NCBI GenBank assembly: GCA_030145715.1
Contig: JAIXHQ010000007.1
Coordinates: forward strand, 1-64,000
Direction: 5' to 3'
Length of the DNA stretch: 64,000 bases
DNA from: Sphingopyxis sp.
GTDB lineage: Bacteria > Pseudomonadota > Alphaproteobacteria > Sphingomonadales > Sphingomonadaceae
Each line of letters begins with the position of its first letter. The first letter of the stretch is position 1. The notes under the pieces are model-generated. The model ran no database searches. It worked only from the letters and a program-made list of their open reading frames with translations, and was not told the DNA's origin. Positions 37,202-45,929 of this stretch are shown here, one piece after another. A program made the translations under genes and the position numbers.

Positions 37202-38258
37202 GGACGGCGAGCGGGGGCGCCGCGGTCGATCCGCGCTCGACCAGCCCCCCCTGCACACGTGTCGCTTCGGCCGGGCGCGGGGCGCCGCGCTGGGCCGCGA
37301 TGATGAGTTCGACCGCCCGCGATACCGTCTCCGCCACCGGCTGGTCGATCGCGGTCAGTGCCGGCTGGGCAAAGCGCACGATCGGCGTGTTGTCGAAACT
37401 GACGACCGACAATTGCCCCGGCACGTCAATCTCCATCGCACGCGCGACCTCCAGCGTCGCCAGCGCCATCTGGTCGCTGCTCGCGATGATCGCGGTCGGC
37501 GGGTTGGCGGCGCCAAGCAGATGGCGCGCCGCGGCAGAACCCGATGCAAAGCTAAAGTCGCCGTCGGCCAGCAACCCCTGCGTGGACAGCCCGGCCGACG
37601 CCATTTCGGCCTCCCAGCCCTCGACGCGCCAGCGGCTCAGGCTATATTCGGGCGAACCGGCAATGAACCCGATCCGTTCATGGCCCAGGTCGATCAGGTG
37701 GCGCGTCGCGCGATGCCCCGACCCCTCGTCGTCCATCGTCAGCGCGATCCCCGCGGCGCCGCCACGCGACCCGATGCGCGCAAAGGGGATTTTCTGCTGG
37801 TCGAGCAGGCCGACGATCAGCGGATTGTCGGAATGCGGCGGGGTCAGGATAACGCCGTCGGGCTGCAAGGCAGCAATCGCGGCGAGCAGTTCGCGTTCGA
37901 CATGGTCGTTATGCGTATCGACCAGTTCAAAGATCATGCGATAGCCATATTCGGCGCATTTCAACATGCCGCCGAGCAGCATCTGGTCGACCCAGTCGAC
38001 ACCCTGTCGGCCGCGCCAATCGGCAATCGTGCGCTCGCGATCGTTGATCGCCAGGATCAGATAGGATCGCGACCCGCTCATCCGCTGCGCGGCGATCGAC
38101 GGCACATAGCCAAGCTTGTCGATCGACGCCTGGACGCGCTCCTTCATTTCCGGGCGGACGTTGGGTTCGTTGTTAATGACGCGGCTGACCGTTTGCAGCG
38201 ACACCCCCGCGTCGGCCGCAACATGCTTGATCGTAACCGACTGCCGCCGACGCCCCAT
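37194..38258 (-). CDS. LacI family transcriptional regulator
   Basis: 354 residues. The N-terminal helix-turn-helix, VTIKHVAADAGVSLQTVSRVINNEPNVRPEMKERVQASIDKLGYVPS, is the family signature with the hinge helix. A periplasmic-binding-protein-like effector domain follows (about 62-345; GVILTPPHSDN, GHERIGFIAG, AIIASSDQMALATLEVARAM). It is expected to repress sugar-uptake genes until an oligosaccharide or hexose binds. A motif matching those before its neighbours lies 25-40 bases upstream, so autoregulation is likely. Its place among glucosidase, transporters and TonB receptor makes it the local regulator. Confidence 0.95.
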   Translation of the reverse strand: MGRRRQSVTIKHVAADAGVSLQTVSRVINNEPNVRPEMKERVQASIDKLGYVPSIAAQRMSGSRSYLILAINDRERTIADWRGRQGVDWVDQMLLGGMLKCAEYGYRMIFELVDTHNDHVERELLAAIAALQPDGVILTPPHSDNPLIVGLLDQQKIPFARIGSRGGAAGIALTMDDEGSGHRATRHLIDLGHERIGFIAGSPEYSLSRWRVEGWEAEMASAGLSTQGLLADGDFSFASGSAAARHLLGAANPPTAIIASSDQMALATLEVARAMEIDVPGQLSVVSFDNTPIVRFAQPALTAIDQPVAETVSRAVELIIAAQRGAPRPAEATRVQGGLVERGSTAAPPLAVHG

Positions 38259-38283
38259 TATATTCGCTGGCCCCCTATTGTCT

Positions 38284-38297
38284 TGCGAACGTTAACC
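38284..38297. promoter_or_regulatory. LacI-type operator candidate upstream of the LacI gene
   Basis: TGCGAACGTTAACC shares TGnGAACGTTAnC with the sites at 35924, 44919 and 44936. It lies just upstream of the regulator's own start, consistent with autoregulation. Confidence 0.6.
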
Positions 38298-38352
38298 AAA
38301 TCATCGGCATAACGCCAGCCGCTAACCCGATCTGCGCCCATATTTCCGCGTC

Positions 38353-39855
38353 TCACGCCGCCTGCGGCACCGCCGCGCCGCAATAGCGTGCGACATAATC
38401 CTGGTGCGACGGCAGGCTCGCCACCGTCTGCCCGACGTCGCCGCGGATCGTCGACAGCAACCGTTCCAGTTCGTCGTCGCGCAGCTTTTCCGCAATGGGG
38501 TGATAGCTCTGCGGCTCGATCCCCTGCCCCATCATCACCTGCACCCAGCTATTTTCGGCGAATAGTTCCTCGTTCCTGCGGAACACGCGCCCGGTTTCGC
38601 GGAACAGTTCGATTTTCTGTGCCAGTGTGTCGGGGATCGGCATCGCCGCGCAATGGCGCCAGAACGGGCTGTCGCGGCGGTTCGTGACCTTGTAATGCAG
38701 GACCAGGAAATCGCGGATCTGCACCATGTCCTGCATCTGCTGGTCGTTGAACTCGGCAATATCGCGTTCGCTGACCCGGCCGGCCGGCAACATGCGGATA
38801 AAGCGCAGAACCGATCGCTGAATCAAATGGATGGCCGTCGATTCCAGCGGCTCCATAAAGCCCGCCGACAAGCCGACGGCAACGCAGTTGCGATACCATT
38901 GGCGCCGCCGCGTCCCCGCCGTAAAGCGCAGGAAATTGGGCTCGGTCAGTGCTTCGCCCTCGATATTGCCCATGATCCGGTCCAGCGCGGCATCGCGGTC
39001 GAGGTAGCGGCTGCAATAGACAAGGCCGTTGCCCGTCCGATGCTGCAACGGGATGCGCCATTGCCAGCCCGCATCATGCGCCATGACGCGCGTATAGGGC
39101 ATCGGCGGATGCACATTGGGCGTCTGAAGCGCGATCGCGCTGTCGCACGGCAGCCAGTTGCTCCAGTCGTCGAACCCGGCGTGCAGCGCGCCTTCGATCA
39201 ACAGCGCCCGGAACCCGGTGCAATCGATGAAGATGTCGCCCTCGACCCGGCGGTCGCCGTCAAGGATCAGCGCCGCGATGTCGCCCGTCTCGCCATCCAG
39301 TTCGACGCGCGCGATTTTGCCCTCGATACGCCTCGTTCCATCGGCTTCGGCCATTTCGCGCAGAAAGCGCGCATAAAGGCCCGAATCGAGTTGATAGGCA
39401 TAGTTCATCCGGTCATCGGGCAAATGCGCGAACTTCCCCGCGATCGCCGCCTGCAACTCCATACAATAATCGTCATAGGGCTGGTCATGCCCCTTGGTCC
39501 GGCCATGCAGCCAGAAATGCTGGAACCCGGCCGACCAATGATCCTTGCCGGTCATCCCAAAACTGTGAAAATATTGGGTGCCCAGGTCTTTCCAGTCGTC
39601 GAACAGGATGCCGAGTTTGAACGTCGCCTGCGTCGCGCGCATGAAATCGGCTTCGTTGATGCGCAGGATCCGGTTGAAATTGACCAGCGGCGGGATGGTC
39701 GATTCTCCGACCCCGATCGTGCCGATCGCCTCCGATTCCATCAGTGTCAGATCGACCGCCTCGCCCAGTGTGCGCGCGATCGCGGCGGCGGCCATCCAGC
39801 CGGCCGTTCCGCCGCCGGCGATAACGATCCGCCGCACCGCTTTTCCCTCACTCAT
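38353..39855 (-). CDS. Tryptophan-halogenase family flavoprotein
   Basis: 500 residues. The FAD motif GGGTAGWMAAAAIAR is at residues 14-28, the position of the catalytic lysine is kept in ATFKLGILFDDW (about 80), and the halogenase signature WxWxIP is GWQWRIPLQ (about 265). Members of this sphingomonad/Caulobacter group are encoded with TonB receptors, SapC and cupin proteins in sugar loci, and no halogenated product is known for most of them; a different oxidation of a carbohydrate, or a modification of a surface protein, is possible. It overlaps the upstream cupin gene by 8 bases. Confidence 0.92.
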   Translation of the reverse strand: MSEGKAVRRIVIAGGGTAGWMAAAAIARTLGEAVDLTLMESEAIGTIGVGESTIPPLVNFNRILRINEADFMRATQATFKLGILFDDWKDLGTQYFHSFGMTGKDHWSAGFQHFWLHGRTKGHDQPYDDYCMELQAAIAGKFAHLPDDRMNYAYQLDSGLYARFLREMAEADGTRRIEGKIARVELDGETGDIAALILDGDRRVEGDIFIDCTGFRALLIEGALHAGFDDWSNWLPCDSAIALQTPNVHPPMPYTRVMAHDAGWQWRIPLQHRTGNGLVYCSRYLDRDAALDRIMGNIEGEALTEPNFLRFTAGTRRRQWYRNCVAVGLSAGFMEPLESTAIHLIQRSVLRFIRMLPAGRVSERDIAEFNDQQMQDMVQIRDFLVLHYKVTNRRDSPFWRHCAAMPIPDTLAQKIELFRETGRVFRRNEELFAENSWVQVMMGQGIEPQSYHPIAEKLRDDELERLLSTIRGDVGQTVASLPSHQDYVARYCGAAVPQAA

Positions 39856-40882
39856 TGCTCAGGCTCCTCAACAGAAAGGCGCGCAGCCTCCCGGCGCTCT
39901 CGGGCGTGAGCGGGGCCAGGATGCTGCGCGCGTTTTCGGGAATATGGTCGACGGCACTTCCATCATTTTCAAAGACATAATGTTCGAACTGTTCGCGCCA
40001 CATCGCCTTGTCCTCTGGCGGCAGGTCGCGAATGGCGAGCATCGCATGGTGAAGCGCCGCCTGCGGCTGACCAAGCCACGCGGGGCTGCGCCGCCACCAA
40101 TAGTTGACCAGGATATTGAACGCCTCCAGCCCCTCGACATGGTGCCACCACATCGACGGGATGAAGATCGCATCGCCCGGCTCCAGCTCGACCGTCTGCG
40201 CTTCGGCCATCGCATCGACGAAGCGCGGATGCGCGGCAAGGTCGGGCGCGTCGAAATCCACCAGGCTGATCACCCGTCCGGCGGGCGTGTTGTCGATGGG
40301 TCCAAGATAAAGGTCGCGAAACGAACTGGGCGGAAACAGCGTGAAACGGCGGCGTCCGACCGCGCAGCAGGCAAGATTGTCGGGAAGGTCGTTGTGCGCC
40401 GCAATCTGGGTCCGCGTCCCGATCCAGATGCTTTTCATCGGGTCGCGGTCGCCCAGATCGATCGGATTGGCGGTGTCCAGCCCATCGAAATGCGACGGAA
40501 TATCGATCGAGGCGAGATAGACGGTGCGGGCCTCGCCCAGCTCCTCCGCCTTGTCGATGCCGGCAAAAATGTCGGCAAGCTGGCCCGTCCCGACCCGAAA
40601 ATTCATCGCCATGTCGGCGTCATAGAACAGCCGCCCGTCATGTCCGGGGGGGCCGATCGACACCTTGAACGGACGCGTGCGGGCATGGTCGAGCAGATGG
40701 CGCCGGGCATCGCGCGGGCCGCGCCTGCCCGCCTGAACCAATGGCCAGTCGGCGACCAGCCCGCGAACGACAAAGGGTTCGCGCGCGCCCTTCAACAGCG
40801 CGTCGAGCCCCGCCGCCTTGTCCCATATGCGTTCCGGCACCCGCGCCAGACGGTCATAGATGCGTCCCGCCGGTTCAGCCAC
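39848..40882 (-). CDS. Cupin_8 / JmjC-like domain protein
   Basis: 344 residues, GTG start. The entry strand EPFVVRGLVADWPLVQAG (about 36) is typical of cupin_8. The Fe(II)/2-oxoglutarate facial triad is suggested by HND in IAAHNDLPDNLAC (about 165) and His in PSMWWHHVEGL (about 247). It is probably an oxygenase acting on protein or a small molecule. It overlaps SapC upstream and the halogenase downstream by 8 bases each, so the three are translated together and probably act in one modification step. Confidence 0.9.
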   Translation of the reverse strand: MAEPAGRIYDRLARVPERIWDKAAGLDALLKGAREPFVVRGLVADWPLVQAGRRGPRDARRHLLDHARTRPFKVSIGPPGHDGRLFYDADMAMNFRVGTGQLADIFAGIDKAEELGEARTVYLASIDIPSHFDGLDTANPIDLGDRDPMKSIWIGTRTQIAAHNDLPDNLACCAVGRRRFTLFPPSSFRDLYLGPIDNTPAGRVISLVDFDAPDLAAHPRFVDAMAEAQTVELEPGDAIFIPSMWWHHVEGLEAFNILVNYWWRRSPAWLGQPQAALHHAMLAIRDLPPEDKAMWREQFEHYVFENDGSAVDHIPENARSILAPLTPESAGRLRAFLLRSLSNE

Positions 40883-41603
40883 CGCGAAGCCTGCTATTCT
40901 TGCGTTCGATCAGGACCGAAAGCTGCGACAGCGAAGCCATCGCCATGAACATCGGCATCAGGTGGCCGTCGGCATGGAGCGCCCCCAGCGCCGCCGCGTC
41001 GAGCGCCTGGACGCGCGCTTCGTCGATGATGTGAAAACCGACCAGCGAATGGACCGATCCATTGTCCAGCGTCACTTCCAGGCTAAAGGGTTCGAGCAGT
41101 TCATAGGCGCGCAGCGCGTCGTAAAAGGCCGCGCCTTCGCGATACCCCTGGTCGAGATCGCCCAGCCGTTCGGCGACCGCCTCCAGATAGGGGGTCGCCA
41201 TGCCCAATGGGTCGAACAATCTTACGCCGTCGATGTCACCGTCCGCGGCGATCCGCGCATGGCCCATGTCGATATGGATCTGCCCCGGCCCATCTCCGTC
41301 CGCCGGACGACCGACCAGAAAGGGCTGGATGGCAAGCGACAAGGGACGATAGCGCGCGTCCCAGCGATCGCCATCGAGGAACAGATTCTCACCCGTCTCG
41401 AAACCGAAAAGCGCCAGCGCGTTGAAATCGTCGCGCCCCACCTCCCGGCGGAACAATATGGGGAAATGCGCCTGGACACGGCGAAACTCGCGCGGAACCG
41501 TCAGCGTCGCCATCATATCATCGCCCCATTGGGCACCGGCTCCGGTGTGGATGTGCAGATCGCGGTGGATATTCTTGTCGAGGACGGCGTGACGGCTCAT
41601 CAT
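40875..41603 (-). CDS. SapC family protein
   Basis: 242 residues from MMSRHAVLDKNIHRDL (AGGAAG upstream; the adjacent ATG at 41600 is equally possible). SapC features include VPREFRRVQAHFPILFRR and a middle LFLDGDRWDARYRPLSLAIQPFLVG block. The name comes from a Campylobacter S-layer protein secretion locus. In sphingomonads the gene is constantly found beside a TonB receptor and a halogenase, with unknown function. It is soluble, with no signal peptide. A terminator-like hairpin and a 15-base tandem repeat separate it from the receptor gene. Confidence 0.9.
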   Translation of the reverse strand: MMSRHAVLDKNIHRDLHIHTGAGAQWGDDMMATLTVPREFRRVQAHFPILFRREVGRDDFNALALFGFETGENLFLDGDRWDARYRPLSLAIQPFLVGRPADGDGPGQIHIDMGHARIAADGDIDGVRLFDPLGMATPYLEAVAERLGDLDQGYREGAAFYDALRAYELLEPFSLEVTLDNGSVHSLVGFHIIDEARVQALDAAALGALHADGHLMPMFMAMASLSQLSVLIERKNSRLRGG

Positions 41604-41632
41604 GATTCTTCCTGTCGCACGGCCTGGGCCGC

Positions 41633-41662
41633 CGTATCGGGCCAAGGCGTATCGGGCCAAGG
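41633..41662. repeat. 15-base perfect tandem repeat, two copies
   Basis: CGTATCGGGCCAAGG occurs twice in direct succession, followed by a third partial start (CATATGGGG). It lies 30 bases upstream of the SapC start, in the presumed leader or promoter. It may be replication slippage or paired binding sites. Confidence 0.8.
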
Positions 41663-41802
41663 CATATGGGGACGGTGGCTGGCGCTACGCAGAGCAAAGA
41701 CCCGCCATCGCGCGCGTGCGGCGCCGCCGCTCACGATAACTGTCCCTTGATCGCGCTGTCCATTGCCATCGATCCTAGGCCAGCGCGCCCCTTCCGTCAC
41801 GC

Positions 41803-41836
41803 AAAAGAGCCGCACCTGCAAAGGCGCGACTCTCTT
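41803..41836 (-). terminator. Terminator after the large TonB receptor gene
   Basis: Read on the minus strand, AAGAGAGTCGC and GCGGCTCTTTT form a stem with one G-U pair, ending in a short U run. It begins 34 bases after the receptor stop and would lower, but not abolish, read-through to SapC. Confidence 0.6.
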
Positions 41837-41869
41837 GGCTTGCGACCCGGCGGAAGGACTCACCCGCCT

Positions 41870-44866
41870 TTAGAAACTGACCCTGACCCCCGCCGCATAG
41901 CGGGCAAAGCCCGGCTGGACGAAAGTTACGTTATTCTTGGTGCGAAGATGCCCGCGGCGTCCTTCACCCGTCAGGTTGATCGCTTCGACAAAGGCCGTAA
42001 ATCCGGGGATGAACTCATAGCTCGCGCTCGCGTCGATCTGCCAATAGGCTTCGGTATAGAATGGGTTGGGGCCCGTCCCTGCCAAAAACTCATCGCGCCA
42101 GTTCCACGCCACGCGCGCCTGCAATCCCTTTTTGTCGTAAAAGGCGACGGCATTGGCGCTGTCGCTCAGCCCGGTCAGCGCGAACTGCGGAACCGACGAT
42201 GGCTTGGCATTGTCATAGACCGCATCGCCGTTGACGATCGTATAGTTCAGGATCACGCCGAAACCCGTATCCCACAGGCTGTGCTGAAGCGCGAACTCCC
42301 AGCCGTTGAGCATCGCCGTCTGATCGCTGTTGATCGGCGTCGAAATCTGGAAATTGACCAGCGGATCGCCAGGCGCTGCATTGATGACATTGCCGGTGAC
42401 CGTGTCCGGGAAGTTTGTGATGATATATTGGCGGATATCCGCGACGGTGGCGCTCGATCCCAGCGCCGCAACGGCGGCGTTCCAGCGCGGACCGTTCACC
42501 GGGGTCGTCAATCCGAACGCGTCGGTATCGATGCGCGTCGAAGAGATGAAATTGCTCACATTCTTGCGGAAATAGCCCACCGACAAATAGCTGTCGCGTC
42601 CATAATACCATTCCGCCGACAGGTCGATATTCTTGGACTTATAGGGGATCAGGCCCGGATTGCCCTGTGCGCCGGTGCCACCGCCGACGCGGAACAGCGT
42701 GTCGATCGTGCGGCCGCCCTGCATACTCGCATAGTCGGGGCGCGTGATCGTATGGCTGTACGATGCGCGCAACTTCACACCGTCCATCGGCGCGACGTTG
42801 AAATCGATCGAGGGAAGCCAATTGGTGTACGAACCCTTGAAGCGCGTGAAATCGCTGTCGCCCGAAAAGACGACGTTGAGTTCATTGTCCCCGACCCAGG
42901 TGGTGGTCGCCGGAACAGGCACCAGCGCCGACGACGAGATGTCGGTCGTTTCATACCGAAGACCGGCCACCAGATGCGCGGGATTCTGGAACAGGTCGAA
43001 CACCGTCGCGACCTGAAGATAGGGGGCCAGCGTCCGTTCGCTGATACGCCGGTCGGTGTTGAACGTCGCAAGGCAAGTGCCCGGCTGCGCCTTACCCGTG
43101 GCGGGGTTGCTGCACGCCTGGTATTTCTGCTCGATCAGGTCCGCCATGCGCACGAAATCAAAGGTGTAAAAGCTCGGGATCATCCCAGGCTTGGCATAGC
43201 CGGGGAATTTGTCGGGCACGGTAGCCAACTGGAAAATATCGTCGGGAATATCCGACGCCGGTCCGGCACCGCTCCAGGTATCGTCATTCTGGACCGTGCC
43301 AAAGGCCGAACGCACATTGCTATCGACATAGGATACGCCGAAATCGATGCTGTCGAGGAAGCCGCCGTCATGGTCGTACCGCCCGCGCAACTGCACCTGG
43401 TTGATCCGGTTCCGGAAATAGGCGTTGCGGAACGCGCTGCCGGTCGGGGTGATCAGCGAAGGATTCAGCGCATCGATACCCGGCTGCATATTATAGGAAA
43501 TGATCGGCAGATCATTCTCGAAGTTGATCGTCTGATTGGCGACGCCGAACACCGCAGTGCCCAGCGACATGCTCGACCCGAAACGATTGACGGGCTTTAC
43601 CACGGCGGTCGAACTATGCGCATCCAGCCCGATTTCCACCCCGTCCGGACCCTTCCATTCGAGGTTGAAGCCCAGCGACTTATTCTCCGCCCGATTTTCG
43701 GTCAGGCCGCCGCTATACGACAGATCCTTGCCGACATATGTGGCACTCGGCGCAGCAAAGCGTTCGGTGTAGAAAAGCGGCGCGGCGACGGGGCCGTCGG
43801 TCCATGCGCTCGACGTGTCTTCATGGTTGAACCACACGCCGACATTGCTGTTCCGCGTCTCGACCGTGTTGCGCGAATAGATATAATCGACCGTCGCGGT
43901 CAGATTGTCGGTCGGACGGAATTGCAGCACCGCCTGGCCGTTGATGCGTTCGCGGTTGATGTCATTCAGGTCATAGGACGCATTCTGCGGCACCTGATAG
44001 ACGTCATTCCCTTCGGGACGATTGGTGATGTTGGGATAGCGCGGATCAGGTTCCACGACGCCATTGACCACGCGCGTCGGCTGTGCCAGCCCGCCCCATT
44101 TATCGACATCGCTGCCCAGATAGGCGTCGCGCCAGCCCACATTGGCGGAATTGTTGCTCGACTTGCGCTTCTGATACGAACCCGCGATCAAAATGCCAAT
44201 GCGGTCGTCGGCCAGCGTCGTGCTGAAGATGCCGGAAACTTCGGGGGTGATCGACGTGCCCTGGTTCCGCGAGCTGTCATAGACGCCCTTGACCGACAGG
44301 CTGCCGCGCATCCCAGGATTGTCCAGCGGACGCGGCGTGCGGATATTGATCGTCGACCCGATGCCGCCCGATTCGACGGTGGCACGGCCGCTCTTATACA
44401 CCTCGACCCCGGCAACGCCTTCCGACGCCAGATTGGCAAAGTCGAACGAACGCGACGACGGCGCGCTGCCGCCATCGCCGATATTGGCGGTGGGGATCTG
44501 GCGGCCATTGACCGTTACCAGATTGAACTCGGGACCGAAGCCGCGAACCGTGACCAACTGCCCCTCGCCATTCTGGCGGTCGATCGACACGCCGGTGATG
44601 CGCTGCAGCGATTCGGCCAGGTTCGTGTCGGGGAATTTGCCGATGTCTTCGGCGGAAATCGCATCGACGATGCCCTGCGCTTCGCGCTTGATATTGGCCG
44701 ATGCGGCAAGGCTTGCGCGGATACCGGTGACGACGATTTCGTCGCCGATCACTTCGCCTTCTGCGGGCGCCTCCTGCGCGGCAGCGACCTGCGCCATGCC
44801 GATCATAGACAGCGCTGACGTGCCCACCAAAAATTTGGCAAGCCATTGCTTTTGATACGCCCGCAT
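41870..44866 (-). CDS. Large TonB-dependent receptor (carbohydrate type)
   Basis: 998 residues. The leader MRAYQKQWLAKFLVGTSALSMIGMAQVAAAQ and TonB box-like GDEIVVTGIRASL are followed by a plug with IGKFPDTNLAESLQRITGVSIDR and VTVRGFGPEFNLVTVNGR, the TIGR01782-type signature of large sphingomonad/Xanthomonas receptors used for oligosaccharide uptake. The protein ends FARYAAGVRVSF. GGGAGTAATAGGGG precedes the ATG, and two operator-like sites lie 53-83 bases upstream. With a periplasmic glucosidase and hexose transporters nearby it probably imports glucose-containing oligosaccharides (inference). Confidence 0.95.
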   Translation of the reverse strand: MRAYQKQWLAKFLVGTSALSMIGMAQVAAAQEAPAEGEVIGDEIVVTGIRASLAASANIKREAQGIVDAISAEDIGKFPDTNLAESLQRITGVSIDRQNGEGQLVTVRGFGPEFNLVTVNGRQIPTANIGDGGSAPSSRSFDFANLASEGVAGVEVYKSGRATVESGGIGSTINIRTPRPLDNPGMRGSLSVKGVYDSSRNQGTSITPEVSGIFSTTLADDRIGILIAGSYQKRKSSNNSANVGWRDAYLGSDVDKWGGLAQPTRVVNGVVEPDPRYPNITNRPEGNDVYQVPQNASYDLNDINRERINGQAVLQFRPTDNLTATVDYIYSRNTVETRNSNVGVWFNHEDTSSAWTDGPVAAPLFYTERFAAPSATYVGKDLSYSGGLTENRAENKSLGFNLEWKGPDGVEIGLDAHSSTAVVKPVNRFGSSMSLGTAVFGVANQTINFENDLPIISYNMQPGIDALNPSLITPTGSAFRNAYFRNRINQVQLRGRYDHDGGFLDSIDFGVSYVDSNVRSAFGTVQNDDTWSGAGPASDIPDDIFQLATVPDKFPGYAKPGMIPSFYTFDFVRMADLIEQKYQACSNPATGKAQPGTCLATFNTDRRISERTLAPYLQVATVFDLFQNPAHLVAGLRYETTDISSSALVPVPATTTWVGDNELNVVFSGDSDFTRFKGSYTNWLPSIDFNVAPMDGVKLRASYSHTITRPDYASMQGGRTIDTLFRVGGGTGAQGNPGLIPYKSKNIDLSAEWYYGRDSYLSVGYFRKNVSNFISSTRIDTDAFGLTTPVNGPRWNAAVAALGSSATVADIRQYIITNFPDTVTGNVINAAPGDPLVNFQISTPINSDQTAMLNGWEFALQHSLWDTGFGVILNYTIVNGDAVYDNAKPSSVPQFALTGLSDSANAVAFYDKKGLQARVAWNWRDEFLAGTGPNPFYTEAYWQIDASASYEFIPGFTAFVEAINLTGEGRRGHLRTKNNVTFVQPGFARYAAGVRVSF

Positions 44867-44918
44867 CCCCTATTACTCCCAAAAAGGGCCGCTCTTTGGT
44901 CGGCGGCATGACACTCGA

Positions 44919-44949
44919 TGTGAACGTTATCTAAATGGGAACGTTATCA
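44919..44949. promoter_or_regulatory. Paired LacI-type operator candidates upstream of the TonB receptor gene
   Basis: TGTGAACGTTATCT (44919-44932) and TGGGAACGTTATCA (44936-44949) are direct copies 17 bases apart, so they lie near one face of the helix only if DNA is slightly twisted. Both match the sites at 35924 and 38284. Confidence 0.7.
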
Positions 44950-45038
44950 GTGTCAACGGATGCCCATCGTTTCGGCGTCATAATTTTGCAGCATTTTTTG
45001 CAGCAAACGTATGCAGCAAAAATCGGCGCGATGAAAAT

Positions 45039-45929
45039 TCAGCGGCTCCACCGGGCGAATATGGCGGTCGGCAGCAACAGCCCCCTCGCCTCCTCGCGCA
45101 CCGCCAGTTCGCCGCACTCGACCGTCCCCGGCAGATCGGCAAAAAGTTGCGCCAGCAACTCACCGATCGCGAGCGCCGACATCCGGACCGCATAAACGGT
45201 CAGGAACAGCGCGCGGCTGTCCGCATCCAGCAGCCGGCGACAATCGGCCAGCAGCGGCGCCAGCCCGTCCTCGATCTGCCAGCGTTCGCCGCCGGGGCCG
45301 CGACCGAATTTCGGCGGGTCCAGCAGGATCGCATCGTACCGCCGTTCGCGCCGCACTTCGCGCGCCGTGAACTTGCCGGCATCATCGACGATCCAGCGAA
45401 CGGGCTTGTCCGCCATATCGGCGAGCGCCGCATTCTCCCGCGCCTGTGCCACCGATTTTTTTGATGCATCGACATGGGTGACCGACGCGCCCGCCGCGGC
45501 CAGCGCCTGGCTGCCCACCCCGGTATAGCCGAACAGGTTCAGAAAGGCGGGATCGGCCTTGTCGGCGACGCGCCCGCGCAGCCAGTCCCACACCGGCACC
45601 ATATCGGGAAAAAAGCCGAGGTGGCGAAACGCGGTGCATTGCGCCGTAAAGCGCGCCTCGCGCCACGCGAGCGGCCAGCCTTCGGCGGGGACGGGCTTGT
45701 TGTAATACCAGCGGCCACCGCCGTCATCGTCCGACGCGGGGATGAACTCGCCATCGGCGGCGTCCCATTCGCCTGGCGACAGGGCGGGCGCCCACATCGC
45801 CTGCGGCTCGGGCCGGATAAAGCGATATGGCCCATAGCGTTCGAGCTTGCGCCCTCCCCCGCTGTCCACCAGCCCATAATCGTCCCACGCCTCTCCGACC
45901 AGCGTGACGAGCGGCAGCAGATCAGCCAC
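45039..45929 (-). CDS. Class I SAM-dependent methyltransferase (RlmI-like)
   Basis: 296 residues. The Rossmann SAM-binding motif is FLNLFGYTGVGSQALAAAGASVTHVDASKKSV (about 128-159) and the catalytic motif IV is AILLDPPKFGRGPGGERW (about 204), as in 23S rRNA cytosine-C5/guanine methyltransferases of the YccW/RlmI and RlmK groups. The PUA domain of RlmI is missing; the first 110 residues form a different beta-rich segment (YRFIRPEPQAMWAP). The target is probably rRNA but unproven. The start overlaps the thrC stop by 8 bases; this is the last gene of the long operon from 53816. Confidence 0.88.
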   Translation of the reverse strand: MADLLPLVTLVGEAWDDYGLVDSGGGRKLERYGPYRFIRPEPQAMWAPALSPGEWDAADGEFIPASDDDGGGRWYYNKPVPAEGWPLAWREARFTAQCTAFRHLGFFPDMVPVWDWLRGRVADKADPAFLNLFGYTGVGSQALAAAGASVTHVDASKKSVAQARENAALADMADKPVRWIVDDAGKFTAREVRRERRYDAILLDPPKFGRGPGGERWQIEDGLAPLLADCRRLLDADSRALFLTVYAVRMSALAIGELLAQLFADLPGTVECGELAVREEARGLLLPTAIFARWSR

